In this document: piece after piece, positions 53,409 to 64,000 of the stretch
Layout: each line of letters starts with the position of its first letter
How positions within the stretch are numbered: the first letter of the stretch is position 1
Assembly (NCBI GenBank): GCA_022711755.1
Contig: JAKLEA010000004.1
Coordinates: forward strand, 248,001-312,000
Origin: Planctomycetota bacterium
Lineage (GTDB): Bacteria > Planctomycetota > Brocadiia > SM23-32 > JAKLEA01
Direction of reading: 5' to 3'
DNA: 64,000 nucleotides
Notes under the pieces: generated by a model
Seen by the model: the letters and a program-made list of their open reading frames with translations, nothing else
Databases searched by the model: none
What the model was told of the DNA's origin: nothing
Program-made: the position numbers and the translations under genes

Positions 53409-55739
53409 CTACCATGCGTCGGGATGGAAGGGCATCGCTATGTCGTTAATCCATGCCGTCCAGTTGGTCCCCATGTCGGCGTGGCCACAGGGATACCAGG
53501 TTATCTTCGGTTGTCCGTATGCCTTCCACAAGTTGTTCATGCTGAATGGCGGGAAGAGTTCGTCCCTGAGCGCGAGGACCATGATGACCGAGGCCGGGTT
53601 GACGCGATGCGCGTAGGTCAGGGGATCAATCATCGCGGCAAGCTCGGAAGCGCGCTCCGGAGTCACGCCGGACAGTGCCGCCAGCGCCATCGCGGGCCTG
53701 GCCACGCCGGCCTTCTGCTTCAGGATTTCGACATAATCCCCGCCTGCGGCGTTGATGACGATCTTCGGAATCGTTCCGTCAACCCCGGCCGTCAGGGCGG
53801 TTGTCACGCCGCCGAGGCTTGAACCGCAGACGCCTATGCGCGCGGCGTCAACGTCGGGCTGCAGGGCGAGCCACGTCCGCGCGCGGCGGACGTCGCTTAC
53901 CGCGCGATGTATGGCGTCCTCTGCAAGGCCGGGACGGGAGAAGACCGTTCCCATCCAGTTCGGGTCTCTGGGACGCCTGTCCCCATAATAGGGCAGTTGC
54001 ATCATGATTGCATGGCAGCCGATCTCGGCCAGGCGGCGGCATATCGCGCGGGACTCCACAAAAGTTCCGTCCACGCAATGAACGACGACAACTGCGGGAC
54101 GCTTCTCCCCCTCAGGAATGTCGGGGTGGTAATATTCGCAATGCGCCAGGCATACCTCCGCGTACTTGGGATTGATCTCGCCTGAGGAAAAACGGAGATA
54201 GACTACCTCATAGTTTTTCTCCCGGTTGATGGGATGGGCCATCCAGTCGAAATCCGCCGGCGGGGGCAGGAATCCCTTCAGGAGCGCCTCGGCCTTGTCC
54301 CCTTCGATGGGCTTGTGCGGCAGTTGTTTGTCCGCCTTGACGACACCCCACGTAGGCCATCGTTTGCTGGCGCGGCCGGGGTGGGGAATTGCCTGTGCAT
54401 TTTCGAGTCTGCCTTCCATCAGCTTGCCCAAATCAATGACGAAGCTGGTCTGGTCCTGCGCGCCGGGGCGGTCGGTCGAACGCGGATTCACGGCGTTCGC
54501 CACGTAGACCTTCATCTGCGCGGGGGAGTAGACCGCCTGTTGGAGCACCGGCCAGTCAACCGGATACTGCCTGTGCGCCTCGACGAGCGACTCCGGCGTG
54601 AGCTTTCCGTAATTTCTCCGGATGTGCGTGTCGTAGATCGAGTAGCGCATCCACGACTGGTTGCGCGCACCCTGGCGCGGGTCGAAAACCTCCCGCTGAA
54701 GCTTCGCCAGTTCAGGATCGGCGAAGACATTTGCGTGAACAAGGTAATCCTTCGCGAAGGCGAAGGGCATGAAGGCCGGATCGTTTTTCCCCGGCTCCAG
54801 GATGGCCATGTGATGAGACGTGGCTTCGACGCAGCGCATGGTTCCGGCCGCGTCGCATATCATGTACGCAAAACCGCAATCGCGCTGTTTCTCCGCGATG
54901 ATGTCAACGGCCTCTTGTGTCGTGGACGCCCTTGCCAATATCTCCCTGAGCAGGAAAGTCATCGGGATGCCCTCGCGGGCGTCATCGCTGGAGATCAGGG
55001 TCATGTTGCCGATGCAGAGTCCCTTGGCATTCATTCCAGTCAGGCATCCGATGTATCCGGCCCATGCCTCGATGACGTGCGGGATCTGGCCGTCAATCTT
55101 GTAGGCGGTCGTGACCGCGGCGTCCTGCATGTAGGTCGTCATGCCGATGTTTATGGCGTAATCGAGGCTGCGGGACATGAGCGGTTTTCCGTCAATAGTC
55201 GCGGGGCCTGCGGCTGCCGCGCACGTGCACATGCTGTTGAAGAGCGTCGGTATGGCGTGAATCCAATGCACAGTCTCGACCGGCAATCCCGATCCTTTGG
55301 CCAGACCGACCATCTCCTGCTTTAGCCATTCCGGTGAGTAGGGTTCCAGCTTTTCCTGCCATAGACGATGCAGCTTTCCGGTGTCGGCCTTGTAGACCTT
55401 CGCGGCGAACTCGAGCTGGGAGATGAAGGGCTTAATCTGCTTGTTAAATAACGCGCCGTGCTGCCGCCCGACCTCCTCCGCCGATCCCTCAATATACATG
55501 ACGTAATGGCTGCCGGCTTTCGGCGTGGTGATTCGCCAGAGGCGCGCCTTGCCGTCCTCCCCGACAAGGTTGACGGTTGCGGCGGCATCGGCGTCATCCG
55601 CGCATGCTTCGCAGAATCGAGGGGCGATAAAATGAAGCACATATAACCCGAAGATGACGGGGAGAACGAAAGAATGAACGCGCGCGAAGCCGGACCGATA
55701 ACGGCGAATCCAGCCGGGAAACTGTCTGCCGGATGTCAT
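53409..55739 (-). CDS. Fusion: C45-type Ntn acyltransferase + alpha/beta hydrolase
   Basis: 776 residues, exported (hydrophobic SFVLPVIFGLYVLHFIAP near residues 23-40). The N-terminal half (about 60-430) resembles C45 peptidases (6-APA acyltransferase / phospholipase-B-like): HYVMYIEGSAEEVGRQHGAL, then MCTCAAAAGPATIDGKPLMS, where Cys171 would be both self-cleavage site and nucleophile, and AWAGYIGCLTGMNAKGLCIG. The C-terminal part (about 500-776) is a dienelactone-hydrolase-like alpha/beta hydrolase: VVVVHCVDGTF, nucleophile Ser in IGVCGSSLGGVTTALTA, acid Asp in VLALRDELFPP, base His in YPCGHADMG. Two acyl- or amide-cleaving activities in one chain suggest sequential attack on one substrate. 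ATG 55739 has GGAGAAG upstream. Confidence 0.85.
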   Translation of the reverse strand: MTSGRQFPGWIRRYRSGFARVHSFVLPVIFGLYVLHFIAPRFCEACADDADAAATVNLVGEDGKARLWRITTPKAGSHYVMYIEGSAEEVGRQHGALFNKQIKPFISQLEFAAKVYKADTGKLHRLWQEKLEPYSPEWLKQEMVGLAKGSGLPVETVHWIHAIPTLFNSMCTCAAAAGPATIDGKPLMSRSLDYAINIGMTTYMQDAAVTTAYKIDGQIPHVIEAWAGYIGCLTGMNAKGLCIGNMTLISSDDAREGIPMTFLLREILARASTTQEAVDIIAEKQRDCGFAYMICDAAGTMRCVEATSHHMAILEPGKNDPAFMPFAFAKDYLVHANVFADPELAKLQREVFDPRQGARNQSWMRYSIYDTHIRRNYGKLTPESLVEAHRQYPVDWPVLQQAVYSPAQMKVYVANAVNPRSTDRPGAQDQTSFVIDLGKLMEGRLENAQAIPHPGRASKRWPTWGVVKADKQLPHKPIEGDKAEALLKGFLPPPADFDWMAHPINREKNYEVVYLRFSSGEINPKYAEVCLAHCEYYHPDIPEGEKRPAVVVVHCVDGTFVESRAICRRLAEIGCHAIMMQLPYYGDRRPRDPNWMGTVFSRPGLAEDAIHRAVSDVRRARTWLALQPDVDAARIGVCGSSLGGVTTALTAGVDGTIPKIVINAAGGDYVEILKQKAGVARPAMALAALSGVTPERASELAAMIDPLTYAHRVNPASVIMVLALRDELFPPFSMNNLWKAYGQPKITWYPCGHADMGTNWTAWINDIAMPFHPDAW

Positions 55740-56015
55740 TGCTCTTCTCCGAACAAGGCATTACTGAAGAAATGAGAATGTAACATCAGAGAATGATTGT
55801 CGCACTACATGCTCCGGCCGCGCAAGAGGTTTTCATGCGGGACATTTGCTATGCGGCAGCGGACCGGGGCACGATGCCATGTTCCTTGCATCTTGCGGGA
55901 AGCATGGCTTCACCGCACCGAAAGCCGAGGGACGTCTCAGGGATTGAAATCAACAGTGAGGACTGATAATCTCCACGCCGTGGTAATACCATACTCTCTT
56001 TGAAAGGAGACTCAC

Positions 56016-56267
56016 ATGGCGAAGAAGGTCATTCTCGGCGTGCAGATTGTCAATCGCGTGACGAACGTACCGGAGGTGCAGAGCGCACTCACAAAGTACG
56101 GCTGCAACATCAAGACTCGGCTTGGGCTGCACGAGGTAGACGAAAAGAACTGTTCCACGGGGGGATTGCTTATTCTGGAAACCTTCGGCGACGCCAAAGA
56201 GATTGCCGCCTTCGAGAAGACCCTGAAAAAGATAAAGGGCGTCAAGGTCAAGAAGATGACGTTCTGA
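56016..56267 (+). CDS. Small ACT-domain-like protein (TM1266-like)
   Basis: 83 residues. KVILGVQIVNRVTNVPEVQS, TRLGLHEV, GLLILETFGDAKEIAAFEKT and a C-terminal LKKIKGVKVKKMTF give the beta-alpha-beta-beta-alpha-beta pattern of an ACT or ferredoxin-like domain. The layout is like the TM1266/'iron-only hydrogenase system regulator' family, in which the RxGL motif is conserved. Here RLGL fits, but no hydrogenase gene is near. It may bind a small ligand as a dimer or tetramer. ATG 56016 has GAAAGGAG seven bases upstream. Single gene followed by a terminator hairpin. Confidence 0.8.
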   Translation: MAKKVILGVQIVNRVTNVPEVQSALTKYGCNIKTRLGLHEVDEKNCSTGGLLILETFGDAKEIAAFEKTLKKIKGVKVKKMTF

Positions 56268-56339
56268 CGCAGGCGGAATAGCGGATCGAAGTATCAAGAA
56301 CGCCGACATGCGATCCGCGTTTCACGCACGGAAAAGTGG

Positions 56340-56378
56340 AAAAAACAGCGCAGCAGACCGTAAGGTCCGCTGCGCTGT
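56340..56378 (-). terminator. Intrinsic terminator between converging genes
   Basis: Arms ACAGCGCAGC (56345-56354) and GCTGCGCTGT (56369-56378) with inner GACC/GGTC and a GTAA loop, one A/C mismatch. On the minus strand it is followed by six T, so it mainly ends the SUMF1-sialidase gene. It may also stop the rightward ACT-like gene. Confidence 0.8.
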
Positions 56379-56433
56379 GTCGTCTTGTGTCGCCGGATGC
56401 TTCTTGCGTCAACCATGCGGCGCGCCCCGAGCA

Positions 56434-58449
<2,016 letters not shown>

Positions 58450-58533
58450 GTTCGCCTTCCTGTAAAGATGGTTGCCGCGATTCGAGTTCACGGCAGAGAC
58501 GCGGAACGCCGCGCCATCGCATCGCCGCAAGGC

Positions 58534-60492
58534 TCACTTCTGTTGGCCTTGCCCTGCGCCCTGCGCCTTCCGGCTGTTTTCAAGGTAGTAGAAGAATCCG
58601 TCTTCCGCGCCGATCAGCAGGTCGGGGACGCCGTCCCTGTTCCAGTCAACGATTGTCGGGCGCGGCGTGTGCCCGGCCAGAACCTGCGGATCAATCGCTG
58701 TCGGGCCGGCAAAGACGTATTCGCCGTCTTTCTGCGCCGTATTGCGCATCAGATCCATCGTCGGTTTGCCGTCAATGATCAAGTCCTTCTTTCCGTCTCC
58801 GTCCCAGTCGGTCATTGCCCATTGCCTTCGCCCGCTCTTTCCGGCCATGAGCGGATTCAGACGCAGCGGCTGCCCGTCCTGCGCCATGAAAATCCGTTTC
58901 CCCGGCAGTAGTTTCAGTCCGCTGTTATCCTTTTTCCTCTCGAAGAACGCCGGATATCCCTCATGGTCGAGAATAATTAGATCGTTCAGCCCGTCTCCGT
59001 TAAGATCGGTGATGTATGGACACGTGCGCCATTGCGTGACAAGCTGTCTGCCCTTCGGATTCCACCAGTTCCACATCGGCTTGGGCGGCTTGCTCTCCCA
59101 CTCAACCTCGACGGCCAGCGCGGGGGCAAGCGCAGGCTGCTTCCGGGTTCCGATGTTTCTGTGCCATATCACCTCCCCCCAGATTGAGTTCGCCATGACG
59201 TCCGGCAAGCCGTCGTGATCCCAGTCTGCGACACAAACGACCGTGTAACCCCACTTGGCCTCCGCAGGCCCCTGGATCGAGCCGTTGTATCCGGCTTGAA
59301 TGCGGATTGTCCGCCCGCCGGCCTCGAGATATTTCGGCTCGGCCCACTTCGGCGGGCATCCGCCATCAAGGTTTTCGACGAAGCTGATGTAACCCGCCGT
59401 ATCCCCGCAGATGATATCCTCGTCTCCGTCGCCGTCCCAGTCGAAGCTGTAGGGCGTGGAAAGAGCGCCGACCTTCAGCATGTCGGCCTGCTGTTTGAAG
59501 AATTTGGGCGTCAGGAAGGACGGCATGCCGTGCATGAATCCTCCGGTGTTCTCCATCAACGCAACGCGCCCGTCCTCCTGGCCGACGACGAGGTCCTGAT
59601 CTCCGTCGCCGTCCCAGTCAACGGCAATGGAGATGATCATTTCGAGGTCCATCGTGATCGTATTACCTTCGTATTTCAGATGCCGCCCGGTCGCGTATTT
59701 CGGTTCGGTTCTGGAGCCGATGTTCTCGAACCACGTGAGCTTGTCGAGAAACTCGCCGCAGATGATGTCCAGGTCGCCGTCGCCGTCCCAGTCGGCAAGG
59801 CTGGGCGAGGGCATGCCAAAGACGTCCATGGGGGCATCTCCAGCCTGCAGTTGAACTGCGGGGGCGTATTTCGGATCTGCGTTCGTTCCGATATTTTTCA
59901 CGAAGTAGACAAAACCGTGAATCGGTCCGCGAGTCCATTTGCCGCCTGCGTCAAAGGCGTTGTCCCATCCGTATTCCCTCCAGTCGCTTGCTCCAATGAC
60001 AAGGTCATTGACGCCGTCACCATCGAAATCGCAGATTCTCCAGTGATCAGATCGCCCGGCGTGAAATTCCTTCTTGTATGAAATCGGTTCGCCGCCGTCG
60101 AGACGGCGCTTGCGGAAATCGCGGTAGACGCGTCCCGGAGTCGTAACGACGATCTGGCCGTCAAGCTCGAAAGCCTGGCAGTTTGCCTTCGCTTCGCCGA
60201 TTCTGATCGCGGGTTTGAAGACCGGGAACTTGACCTTCCCCTCAGTGTTCTCAAAGAAGTAGACGCCGCTTGACGGCTTGTTGGTCGTAGCGACGACAAG
60301 GTCCATGTCGCCGTCGCCGTCGTAATCCATCGGCAGAGGCTGCGCCCATAGACCGACGCCCAAATCAACGACGAGGCCGGGATTGCGATAACGGACAAGC
60401 TCGTATCCGCTTCCTTCATGCGCTGAGGCAAGGAATACTGCGATTACGACGAGGAGAATCATCAGGCATTTATGTCGAACAGGTTTATGCAC
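58534..60492 (-). CDS. Exported FG-GAP/VCBS-repeat protein
   Basis: 652 residues. The GTG at 60492 has AAAGGAG seven bases upstream and gives a signal peptide with basic start (HKPVRHK, MILLVVIAVFLASA); the frame extends to 60588 inside the upstream gene and is ignored there. About nine FG-GAP-type calcium loops are seen, such as DYDGDGDMDLVV, DFDGDGVNDLVIG, DWDGDGDLDIICGE, DWDGDGDEDIICGD, DWDHDGLPDVM and DWNRDGVPDLLIG, so the protein is probably a seven-bladed integrin-alpha-like propeller plus extra blades. It likely binds glycan or surface partners. It overlaps no gene but sits 84 bases from the SUMF1-sialidase gene on the same strand. Confidence 0.88.
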   Translation of the reverse strand: MHKPVRHKCLMILLVVIAVFLASAHEGSGYELVRYRNPGLVVDLGVGLWAQPLPMDYDGDGDMDLVVATTNKPSSGVYFFENTEGKVKFPVFKPAIRIGEAKANCQAFELDGQIVVTTPGRVYRDFRKRRLDGGEPISYKKEFHAGRSDHWRICDFDGDGVNDLVIGASDWREYGWDNAFDAGGKWTRGPIHGFVYFVKNIGTNADPKYAPAVQLQAGDAPMDVFGMPSPSLADWDGDGDLDIICGEFLDKLTWFENIGSRTEPKYATGRHLKYEGNTITMDLEMIISIAVDWDGDGDQDLVVGQEDGRVALMENTGGFMHGMPSFLTPKFFKQQADMLKVGALSTPYSFDWDGDGDEDIICGDTAGYISFVENLDGGCPPKWAEPKYLEAGGRTIRIQAGYNGSIQGPAEAKWGYTVVCVADWDHDGLPDVMANSIWGEVIWHRNIGTRKQPALAPALAVEVEWESKPPKPMWNWWNPKGRQLVTQWRTCPYITDLNGDGLNDLIILDHEGYPAFFERKKDNSGLKLLPGKRIFMAQDGQPLRLNPLMAGKSGRRQWAMTDWDGDGKKDLIIDGKPTMDLMRNTAQKDGEYVFAGPTAIDPQVLAGHTPRPTIVDWNRDGVPDLLIGAEDGFFYYLENSRKAQGAGQGQQK

Positions 60493-60563
60493 CGGTTGCT
60501 CCTTTTCAAATGCGCTGCGAAGATTGCGGACATTTGTCGGTGGCGTGACCATGCCCGGCAAAA

Positions 60564-61634
60564 TCATGCCTTGTAGAGTTCCCGACATTTCGCAAGGTAG
60601 TATTTGAAATTCGCGTAAGGCACTTCCGGGTGGACGTGATGATCGAGCGTCGGCAGGTAGCCGCCCTGCCTGAGCATCCCAGGCAGCCTGGATTCGAGTT
60701 CCGCGTCAATGGCGTCGCGTCCCAGCGCCAGGGCGCGCTTGTCAATCCCGCCCAGAATCAGAAGTTTCGGGAACGCCTCCCGGATTTTCATTACGTCCAT
60801 GCCCGCCGCGACCTCGAACGGCAGCAGCCCGTCAATTCCGGCCTCGACGAACAGGGGGATCAACTGCGTGACGTCCCCGTCGCTGTCAACCGTCACCCAC
60901 CGCGCGCCCATCTGTTTGTAGAAGTCCACTATTTCCTTGTAATACGGCAGCATGAACTCGCGGAAGAAGGCCGGGGATATCAGCGGGCCGTTCTTATACG
61001 ACATGTCCTCCCACATGAAAACGAAGTCGAGTTTCACCTCCCGCATCGTCTTCACGGCCAGCCGCTTCAGATAGTCGAGGTGGAATCGGCACATCTCGTG
61101 AATCAGCTCGGGCTGGTCCACGTATGACGTCAGCAGACTTTCCAGCCCCATCAGTTCGCGGAACCATCCGAAGAAGCCGTTTTCCCGCGTGCCGACGCAG
61201 ATCAGGTGCGGCGCTTCACGGCTCCACGCGGCCCACTGGTCCCAGTCCGCGCCGTAGCGCCCCGGGGCCTCCGGATTAAGCCGTTCCTTGATCTTCTCGA
61301 AATCGTCGCGGTTGGAGACCGGATGTTTGAGAAACTGCGGAAGACTCATCCCCCTTTTATTCTCGCGAAGGATGACGCCGAACTCGTTCTGCACAATCCG
61401 GCTGTCCGCGTCATCCTCGAGTGTCTTCTTTTCGAATTCCGGATAATATCGCCGGTTCATGGGCGGGCGGAAGTAGTGGATTATGCCGCAGTCGTCCCAC
61501 GGATTGACTCCTTCCGGAAGCCCCTCTCCCCGCCAGCGCCTGACCGTCTCATCCCAATAGCCCCATTCAAACTGGCAAAGCGTATCCGGTTTCTCGAAAC
61601 TCATCAGCGCGTGGAATGCGTCTCTCGGTTTCAA
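60564..61634 (-). CDS. URO-D superfamily protein
   Basis: 356 residues, no signal peptide. MKPRDAFHALMSFEKPDTLC is the usual N-terminus (xxRExxxxxxxxxxPDRxP type) of URO-D-like methyltransferase relatives. FVFMWEDMSYKNGPLISPAF, then FFREFMLPYYKEIVDFYKQM and WVTVDSDGDVTQLIPLFVEA, EAGIDGLLPFEVAAGMDV, ILGGIDKRALALG and a C-terminal GGYLPTLDHHVHPEVPYANF are typical of the branch found in PVC genomes. The histidine-rich HHVHP replaces heme-enzyme features, so this is not HemE. Stop overlaps nothing; its start overlaps the stop of the next URO-D gene by four bases (ATGA), so the pair is coupled. Confidence 0.85.
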   Translation of the reverse strand: MKPRDAFHALMSFEKPDTLCQFEWGYWDETVRRWRGEGLPEGVNPWDDCGIIHYFRPPMNRRYYPEFEKKTLEDDADSRIVQNEFGVILRENKRGMSLPQFLKHPVSNRDDFEKIKERLNPEAPGRYGADWDQWAAWSREAPHLICVGTRENGFFGWFRELMGLESLLTSYVDQPELIHEMCRFHLDYLKRLAVKTMREVKLDFVFMWEDMSYKNGPLISPAFFREFMLPYYKEIVDFYKQMGARWVTVDSDGDVTQLIPLFVEAGIDGLLPFEVAAGMDVMKIREAFPKLLILGGIDKRALALGRDAIDAELESRLPGMLRQGGYLPTLDHHVHPEVPYANFKYYLAKCRELYKA

Positions 61635-62758
61635 CAGGTTTCCTCCGTCATCGTGGATTCTTCAGCCGATTCCTTGCTCAATTCCCTGCAGCAGTTGATT
61701 ATTCCGACGACCTTCTCGTCATCCACGTTCCATTCAAGATCGGCGAACACAACATCGCACGGTCCGTAATACAGTGCGATTCGCCGCAGGTCTCTTGTTA
61801 TTTCAGACAGCGGCTTGTCTGCCGCGTCCATCGGGGTGTACATGAAAGCCCGTCTGGCCTGCGGGAAGATTTCCCTGGCCCGCCGAAGGTCGGAATCCCC
61901 TCCCATGTCAATGTATCCGACGTTCGGAATCCGGCTGTAAGGCTCCAGGTACGGGTTGGCGTTCCATGCGCAATTATGGACCCCCAGAAGGCCGAATTCC
62001 TCCGCAAGACGGACATCGTATGGCAGAAGCAGTTCCGCATACTTCTCCGGGGAAATCATGTTCACCATGCAGTTGCTTACGGTGAAGTGCCTGACATCGA
62101 AGCCGCTTGCGGCCTGGGCGGCATACAGGCGTCGCGCCCCCGACATCATCGTTTCCGCCACGCATGAAAAAACGTGATCCGCCCTGCCGGGTTCAAGCGA
62201 CATGTCGGTGAAGATGCTCTCCCCCCTCAACCTGTATGCAGTGTTCAGCACGCCCTGCCAGTTGATGTACCCCGCCACCTTTCCAAGCTCGGAGTTTATC
62301 CAATCAACCTGCCGCATCAGGTCGCAGAACAGGGGATTATTATCTAGATCGGGAACTTTCAGTCTCGCCGCCTCATCATCGGAGAGATACCTGTGCTCAC
62401 ATGCCGGCCAGCCGTCCTTTGCATATCGTATCGGAACGCCGAACAGACCCGGCACGAAACACCCGCCGTAGACTCCCGTCAGAATATCCGCATCTGACAG
62501 GCAATTTATAATATGCCCAATACCTGAAGGCCCGAATGCTTCTGCCATTGATTCAAACATTGAAGGAAGATTGCGGAGGCGATACTCCGGATCGGTATGC
62601 CACTCAGGACCGAATGTTATGTCTGACCGGACCTGAAACCATCCGGGCGTGAATCCAATCTCAGGGCGCAGGAAAGGCTCATCGCCGCCCGCTGGTCTCC
62701 GTGTCGCCGGCGCTGCCGGAGCGATGTAACTTATCAGTTGCCTGGAATCGCAATCCAT
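61631..62758 (-). CDS. URO-D-like protein, second of a coupled pair
   Basis: 375 residues. More divergent than its neighbour but with the same barrel: PSMFESMAEAFGPSGIGHII, YINWQGVLNTAYRLRGESIF, FTDMSLEPGRADHVFSCVAE, HFTVSNCMVNMISPEKYAEL, LLPYDVRLAEEFGLLGVHNC and CAWNANPYLEPYSRIPNVGY. The placement HNCAWNxNP resembles the HxC zinc site of methyltransferase members. It overlaps the next URO-D gene by four bases. The two proteins may form a heterodimer or act on successive substrates. Function unknown; no corrinoid protein nearby. Confidence 0.75.
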   Translation of the reverse strand: MDCDSRQLISYIAPAAPATRRPAGGDEPFLRPEIGFTPGWFQVRSDITFGPEWHTDPEYRLRNLPSMFESMAEAFGPSGIGHIINCLSDADILTGVYGGCFVPGLFGVPIRYAKDGWPACEHRYLSDDEAARLKVPDLDNNPLFCDLMRQVDWINSELGKVAGYINWQGVLNTAYRLRGESIFTDMSLEPGRADHVFSCVAETMMSGARRLYAAQAASGFDVRHFTVSNCMVNMISPEKYAELLLPYDVRLAEEFGLLGVHNCAWNANPYLEPYSRIPNVGYIDMGGDSDLRRAREIFPQARRAFMYTPMDAADKPLSEITRDLRRIALYYGPCDVVFADLEWNVDDEKVVGIINCCRELSKESAEESTMTEETC

Positions 62759-62946
62759 CTTTGCCTGTCCCTGTGGTTTCCAAAAACCGCGCGTAAAATC
62801 CGGTTATTATCATATCCATGAGTCATTGCCGTCTCAAACTTATCAGGTTGTTCCACGATGCAGTTGAATGGGATTAACATGACTATCATCTCATGATACA
62901 TAATCAATGACTGATCGTGCCTCATGATTATCCCCTCAACCGATGC

Positions 62947-64000
62947 TTATGGGGCATAGACATAGAGCCCTATGCTGGACGGATGTTCGGCGTCGTGCAA
63001 CAGGGTGTTGGTCACTTTACGGGCTTTTGTTCCCACACCGCATTTCTCATCCGTATTCAGGTTGCGGTCAAATCGTGGAAAGTTTGACGAGCTGACGTGG
63101 ACTGCCATCCTGTGGCCTTTCTTGAAGCAGAAGGCAGTGCTCCAGAGATCAACCTTGATGTTGACTATCTGGTTCCGTTCGACAAACGACTCCTGCTGTG
63201 TCCCGTTTCTGAAGCGGAGGCGCTGTATTCCGTCGCAGACATTGCCGCGGTAGCCAAGCTTTTCGACATCGTCGGGATGAACGTCAAGCAGCATGACTGT
63301 GAAATCCGTGTCCGGGCCTGTCGTCTTGACATAAAGATCGGCAGTAACGCGCCCTACAACATTAACGTCTTCTTCAAGCGGTGGCGCGTCGAATACAAGC
63401 ACATCCTCGCGTTCAAGGAGCGATGCGTGATTTCGCATCCCGTTGGCAATTGTCAGATTGCATCCTCCAAGGGTTGGCACTGGGTTGGCCGGATCATAAT
63501 TGAAAGAGCTGAAGGACTGCTCTGCTGTCGTTTTTTCTCTTGTCAGTCCATCTTCGGAGAAATACAGCCTTAAGGGTTTGGAGGCTTTCGGCGGCCAGCA
63601 GTCGTCCTCGATAATCAGGTCTGAATTGGCCACGTAGCACTTCAACGGCGGCCAGTTATCAACCTCGTTAGGCTTGCCTGTTGACCATCTGCCCATCCAC
63701 GCGTCCATCGTATCGCTGATAATCTTCATGGGTTCAGGCGCCTTCAGGTCGCCGGTCGGAACGCCGCCATGCCGCCAGGGTCCGAGAATCAGGTAAGTAT
63801 TGTTTCTCGCCTTCGGCCCGCCACGTTCACGCAACGCCTTCCATATCTCAATGTCTTCCTGACAGAATATGTCATAAACACCGGCAAGGAATAGACACGG
63901 GACATCAATCTTATCCACGGCGGCATAGGCGTTTGCAGGATTCCAGATTTCCGGTTTATACCACCCCTGCATGACCATGTCCCACGTATCCGTATAACCC
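62947..64000 (-). CDS. CocE/NonD-family hydrolase, 5' end outside the window
   Basis: The frame is open from the right edge (GYTDTWDMVMQGWYKPEIW) to a stop at 62947, about 350 codons; the N-terminal part with the nucleophile Ser is missing. VPCLFLAGVYDIFCQEDIEI supplies the likely Asp, and YLILGPWRHGGVPTGDL the GPWxHG His of CocE and X-Pro dipeptidyl-peptidase relatives. The jelly-roll C-terminal domain follows (KPLRLYFSEDGLT, FDAPPLEEDVNVVGRVTADL, DTDFTVMLLDVHPD, GHRMAVHVSSSNFPRFDRNL). It hydrolyses esters or peptides. The start at 63978 is only the first internal Met and is not the real start. Confidence 0.88.
   Translation of the reverse strand, partial: GYTDTWDMVMQGWYKPEIWNPANAYAAVDKIDVPCLFLAGVYDIFCQEDIEIWKALRERGGPKARNNTYLILGPWRHGGVPTGDLKAPEPMKIISDTMDAWMGRWSTGKPNEVDNWPPLKCYVANSDLIIEDDCWPPKASKPLRLYFSEDGLTREKTTAEQSFSSFNYDPANPVPTLGGCNLTIANGMRNHASLLEREDVLVFDAPPLEEDVNVVGRVTADLYVKTTGPDTDFTVMLLDVHPDDVEKLGYRGNVCDGIQRLRFRNGTQQESFVERNQIVNIKVDLWSTAFCFKKGHRMAVHVSSSNFPRFDRNLNTDEKCGVGTKARKVTNTLLHDAEHPSSIGLYVYAP

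Overview
The window reads as a chromosome segment of a GC-rich Gram-negative bacterium of planctomycete type: the PVC superphylum, or a neighbouring uncultivated phylum such as Sumerlaeota or Hydrogenedentota. Signs for this are two very large exported proteins with an N-terminal LEPRxLL-type motif, a PEP-CTERM protein, SUMF1-type domains, FG-GAP repeats, several uroporphyrinogen-decarboxylase-like (URO-D) proteins, a DUF6785-type membrane protein and a decayed integrase of a kind I associate with planctomycetes. No rRNA, CRISPR array, intact insertion sequence or prophage is visible. The sequence alone does not fix the phylum.

Layout. 1-8 kb: amidohydrolase (cut by the left edge), GH43-like and lipoprotein glycoside-hydrolase-like genes, then a leftward STT3-like/TPR pair. 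8-12 kb: murJ, tRNA-His, an integrase remnant, tRNA-Pro and a small conserved unknown. 12-19 kb: first LEPRxLL surface protein, a URO-D protein, comEC, and directly upstream of comEC a promoter, a highly structured ~220-nt RNA and an intrinsic terminator (the best candidate here for something undescribed). 19-25 kb: AGCS symporter, an ArsR / Cys-rich peptide / ABC-2 operon, and a TMTC-like membrane glycosyltransferase. 24-35 kb: a methyltetrahydrofolate-type methyltransferase, a kinase-like protein with a helical partner, a YidR-type propeller, a frameshifted SLC12-like transporter, a graveyard of gene fragments and dispersed repeats, a PEP-CTERM protein, and an acyl-reductase/aldehyde dehydrogenase pair. 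35-43 kb: retropepsin-like protein, second LEPRxLL protein (1427 aa, eight cadherin-like repeats), SUMF1 protein and a GT-C membrane protein. 43-51 kb: a long leftward run of GT2, GT-C, endonuclease III, SSS symporter, zinc-ribbon/degenerate receiver protein and a GH-A clan hydrolase. 51-64 kb: DUF6785 membrane protein, a C45-acyltransferase/alpha-beta-hydrolase fusion, an ACT-like mini-protein, a SUMF1-sialidase fusion, an FG-GAP protein, two overlapping URO-D genes and a CocE-type hydrolase cut by the right edge.

Together the genes suggest a polysaccharide-degrading heterotroph: exported glycoside hydrolases, sialidase-like and propeller proteins, solute symporters (SSS, AGCS, SLC12-like), membrane glycosyltransferases for surface glycans or glycoproteins, and large secreted repeat proteins. 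The URO-D proteins and the methyltetrahydrofolate-type methyltransferase hint at corrinoid or methyl-group chemistry, but no corrinoid protein is encoded here. Functions come from motif recognition by eye; no database search was possible.
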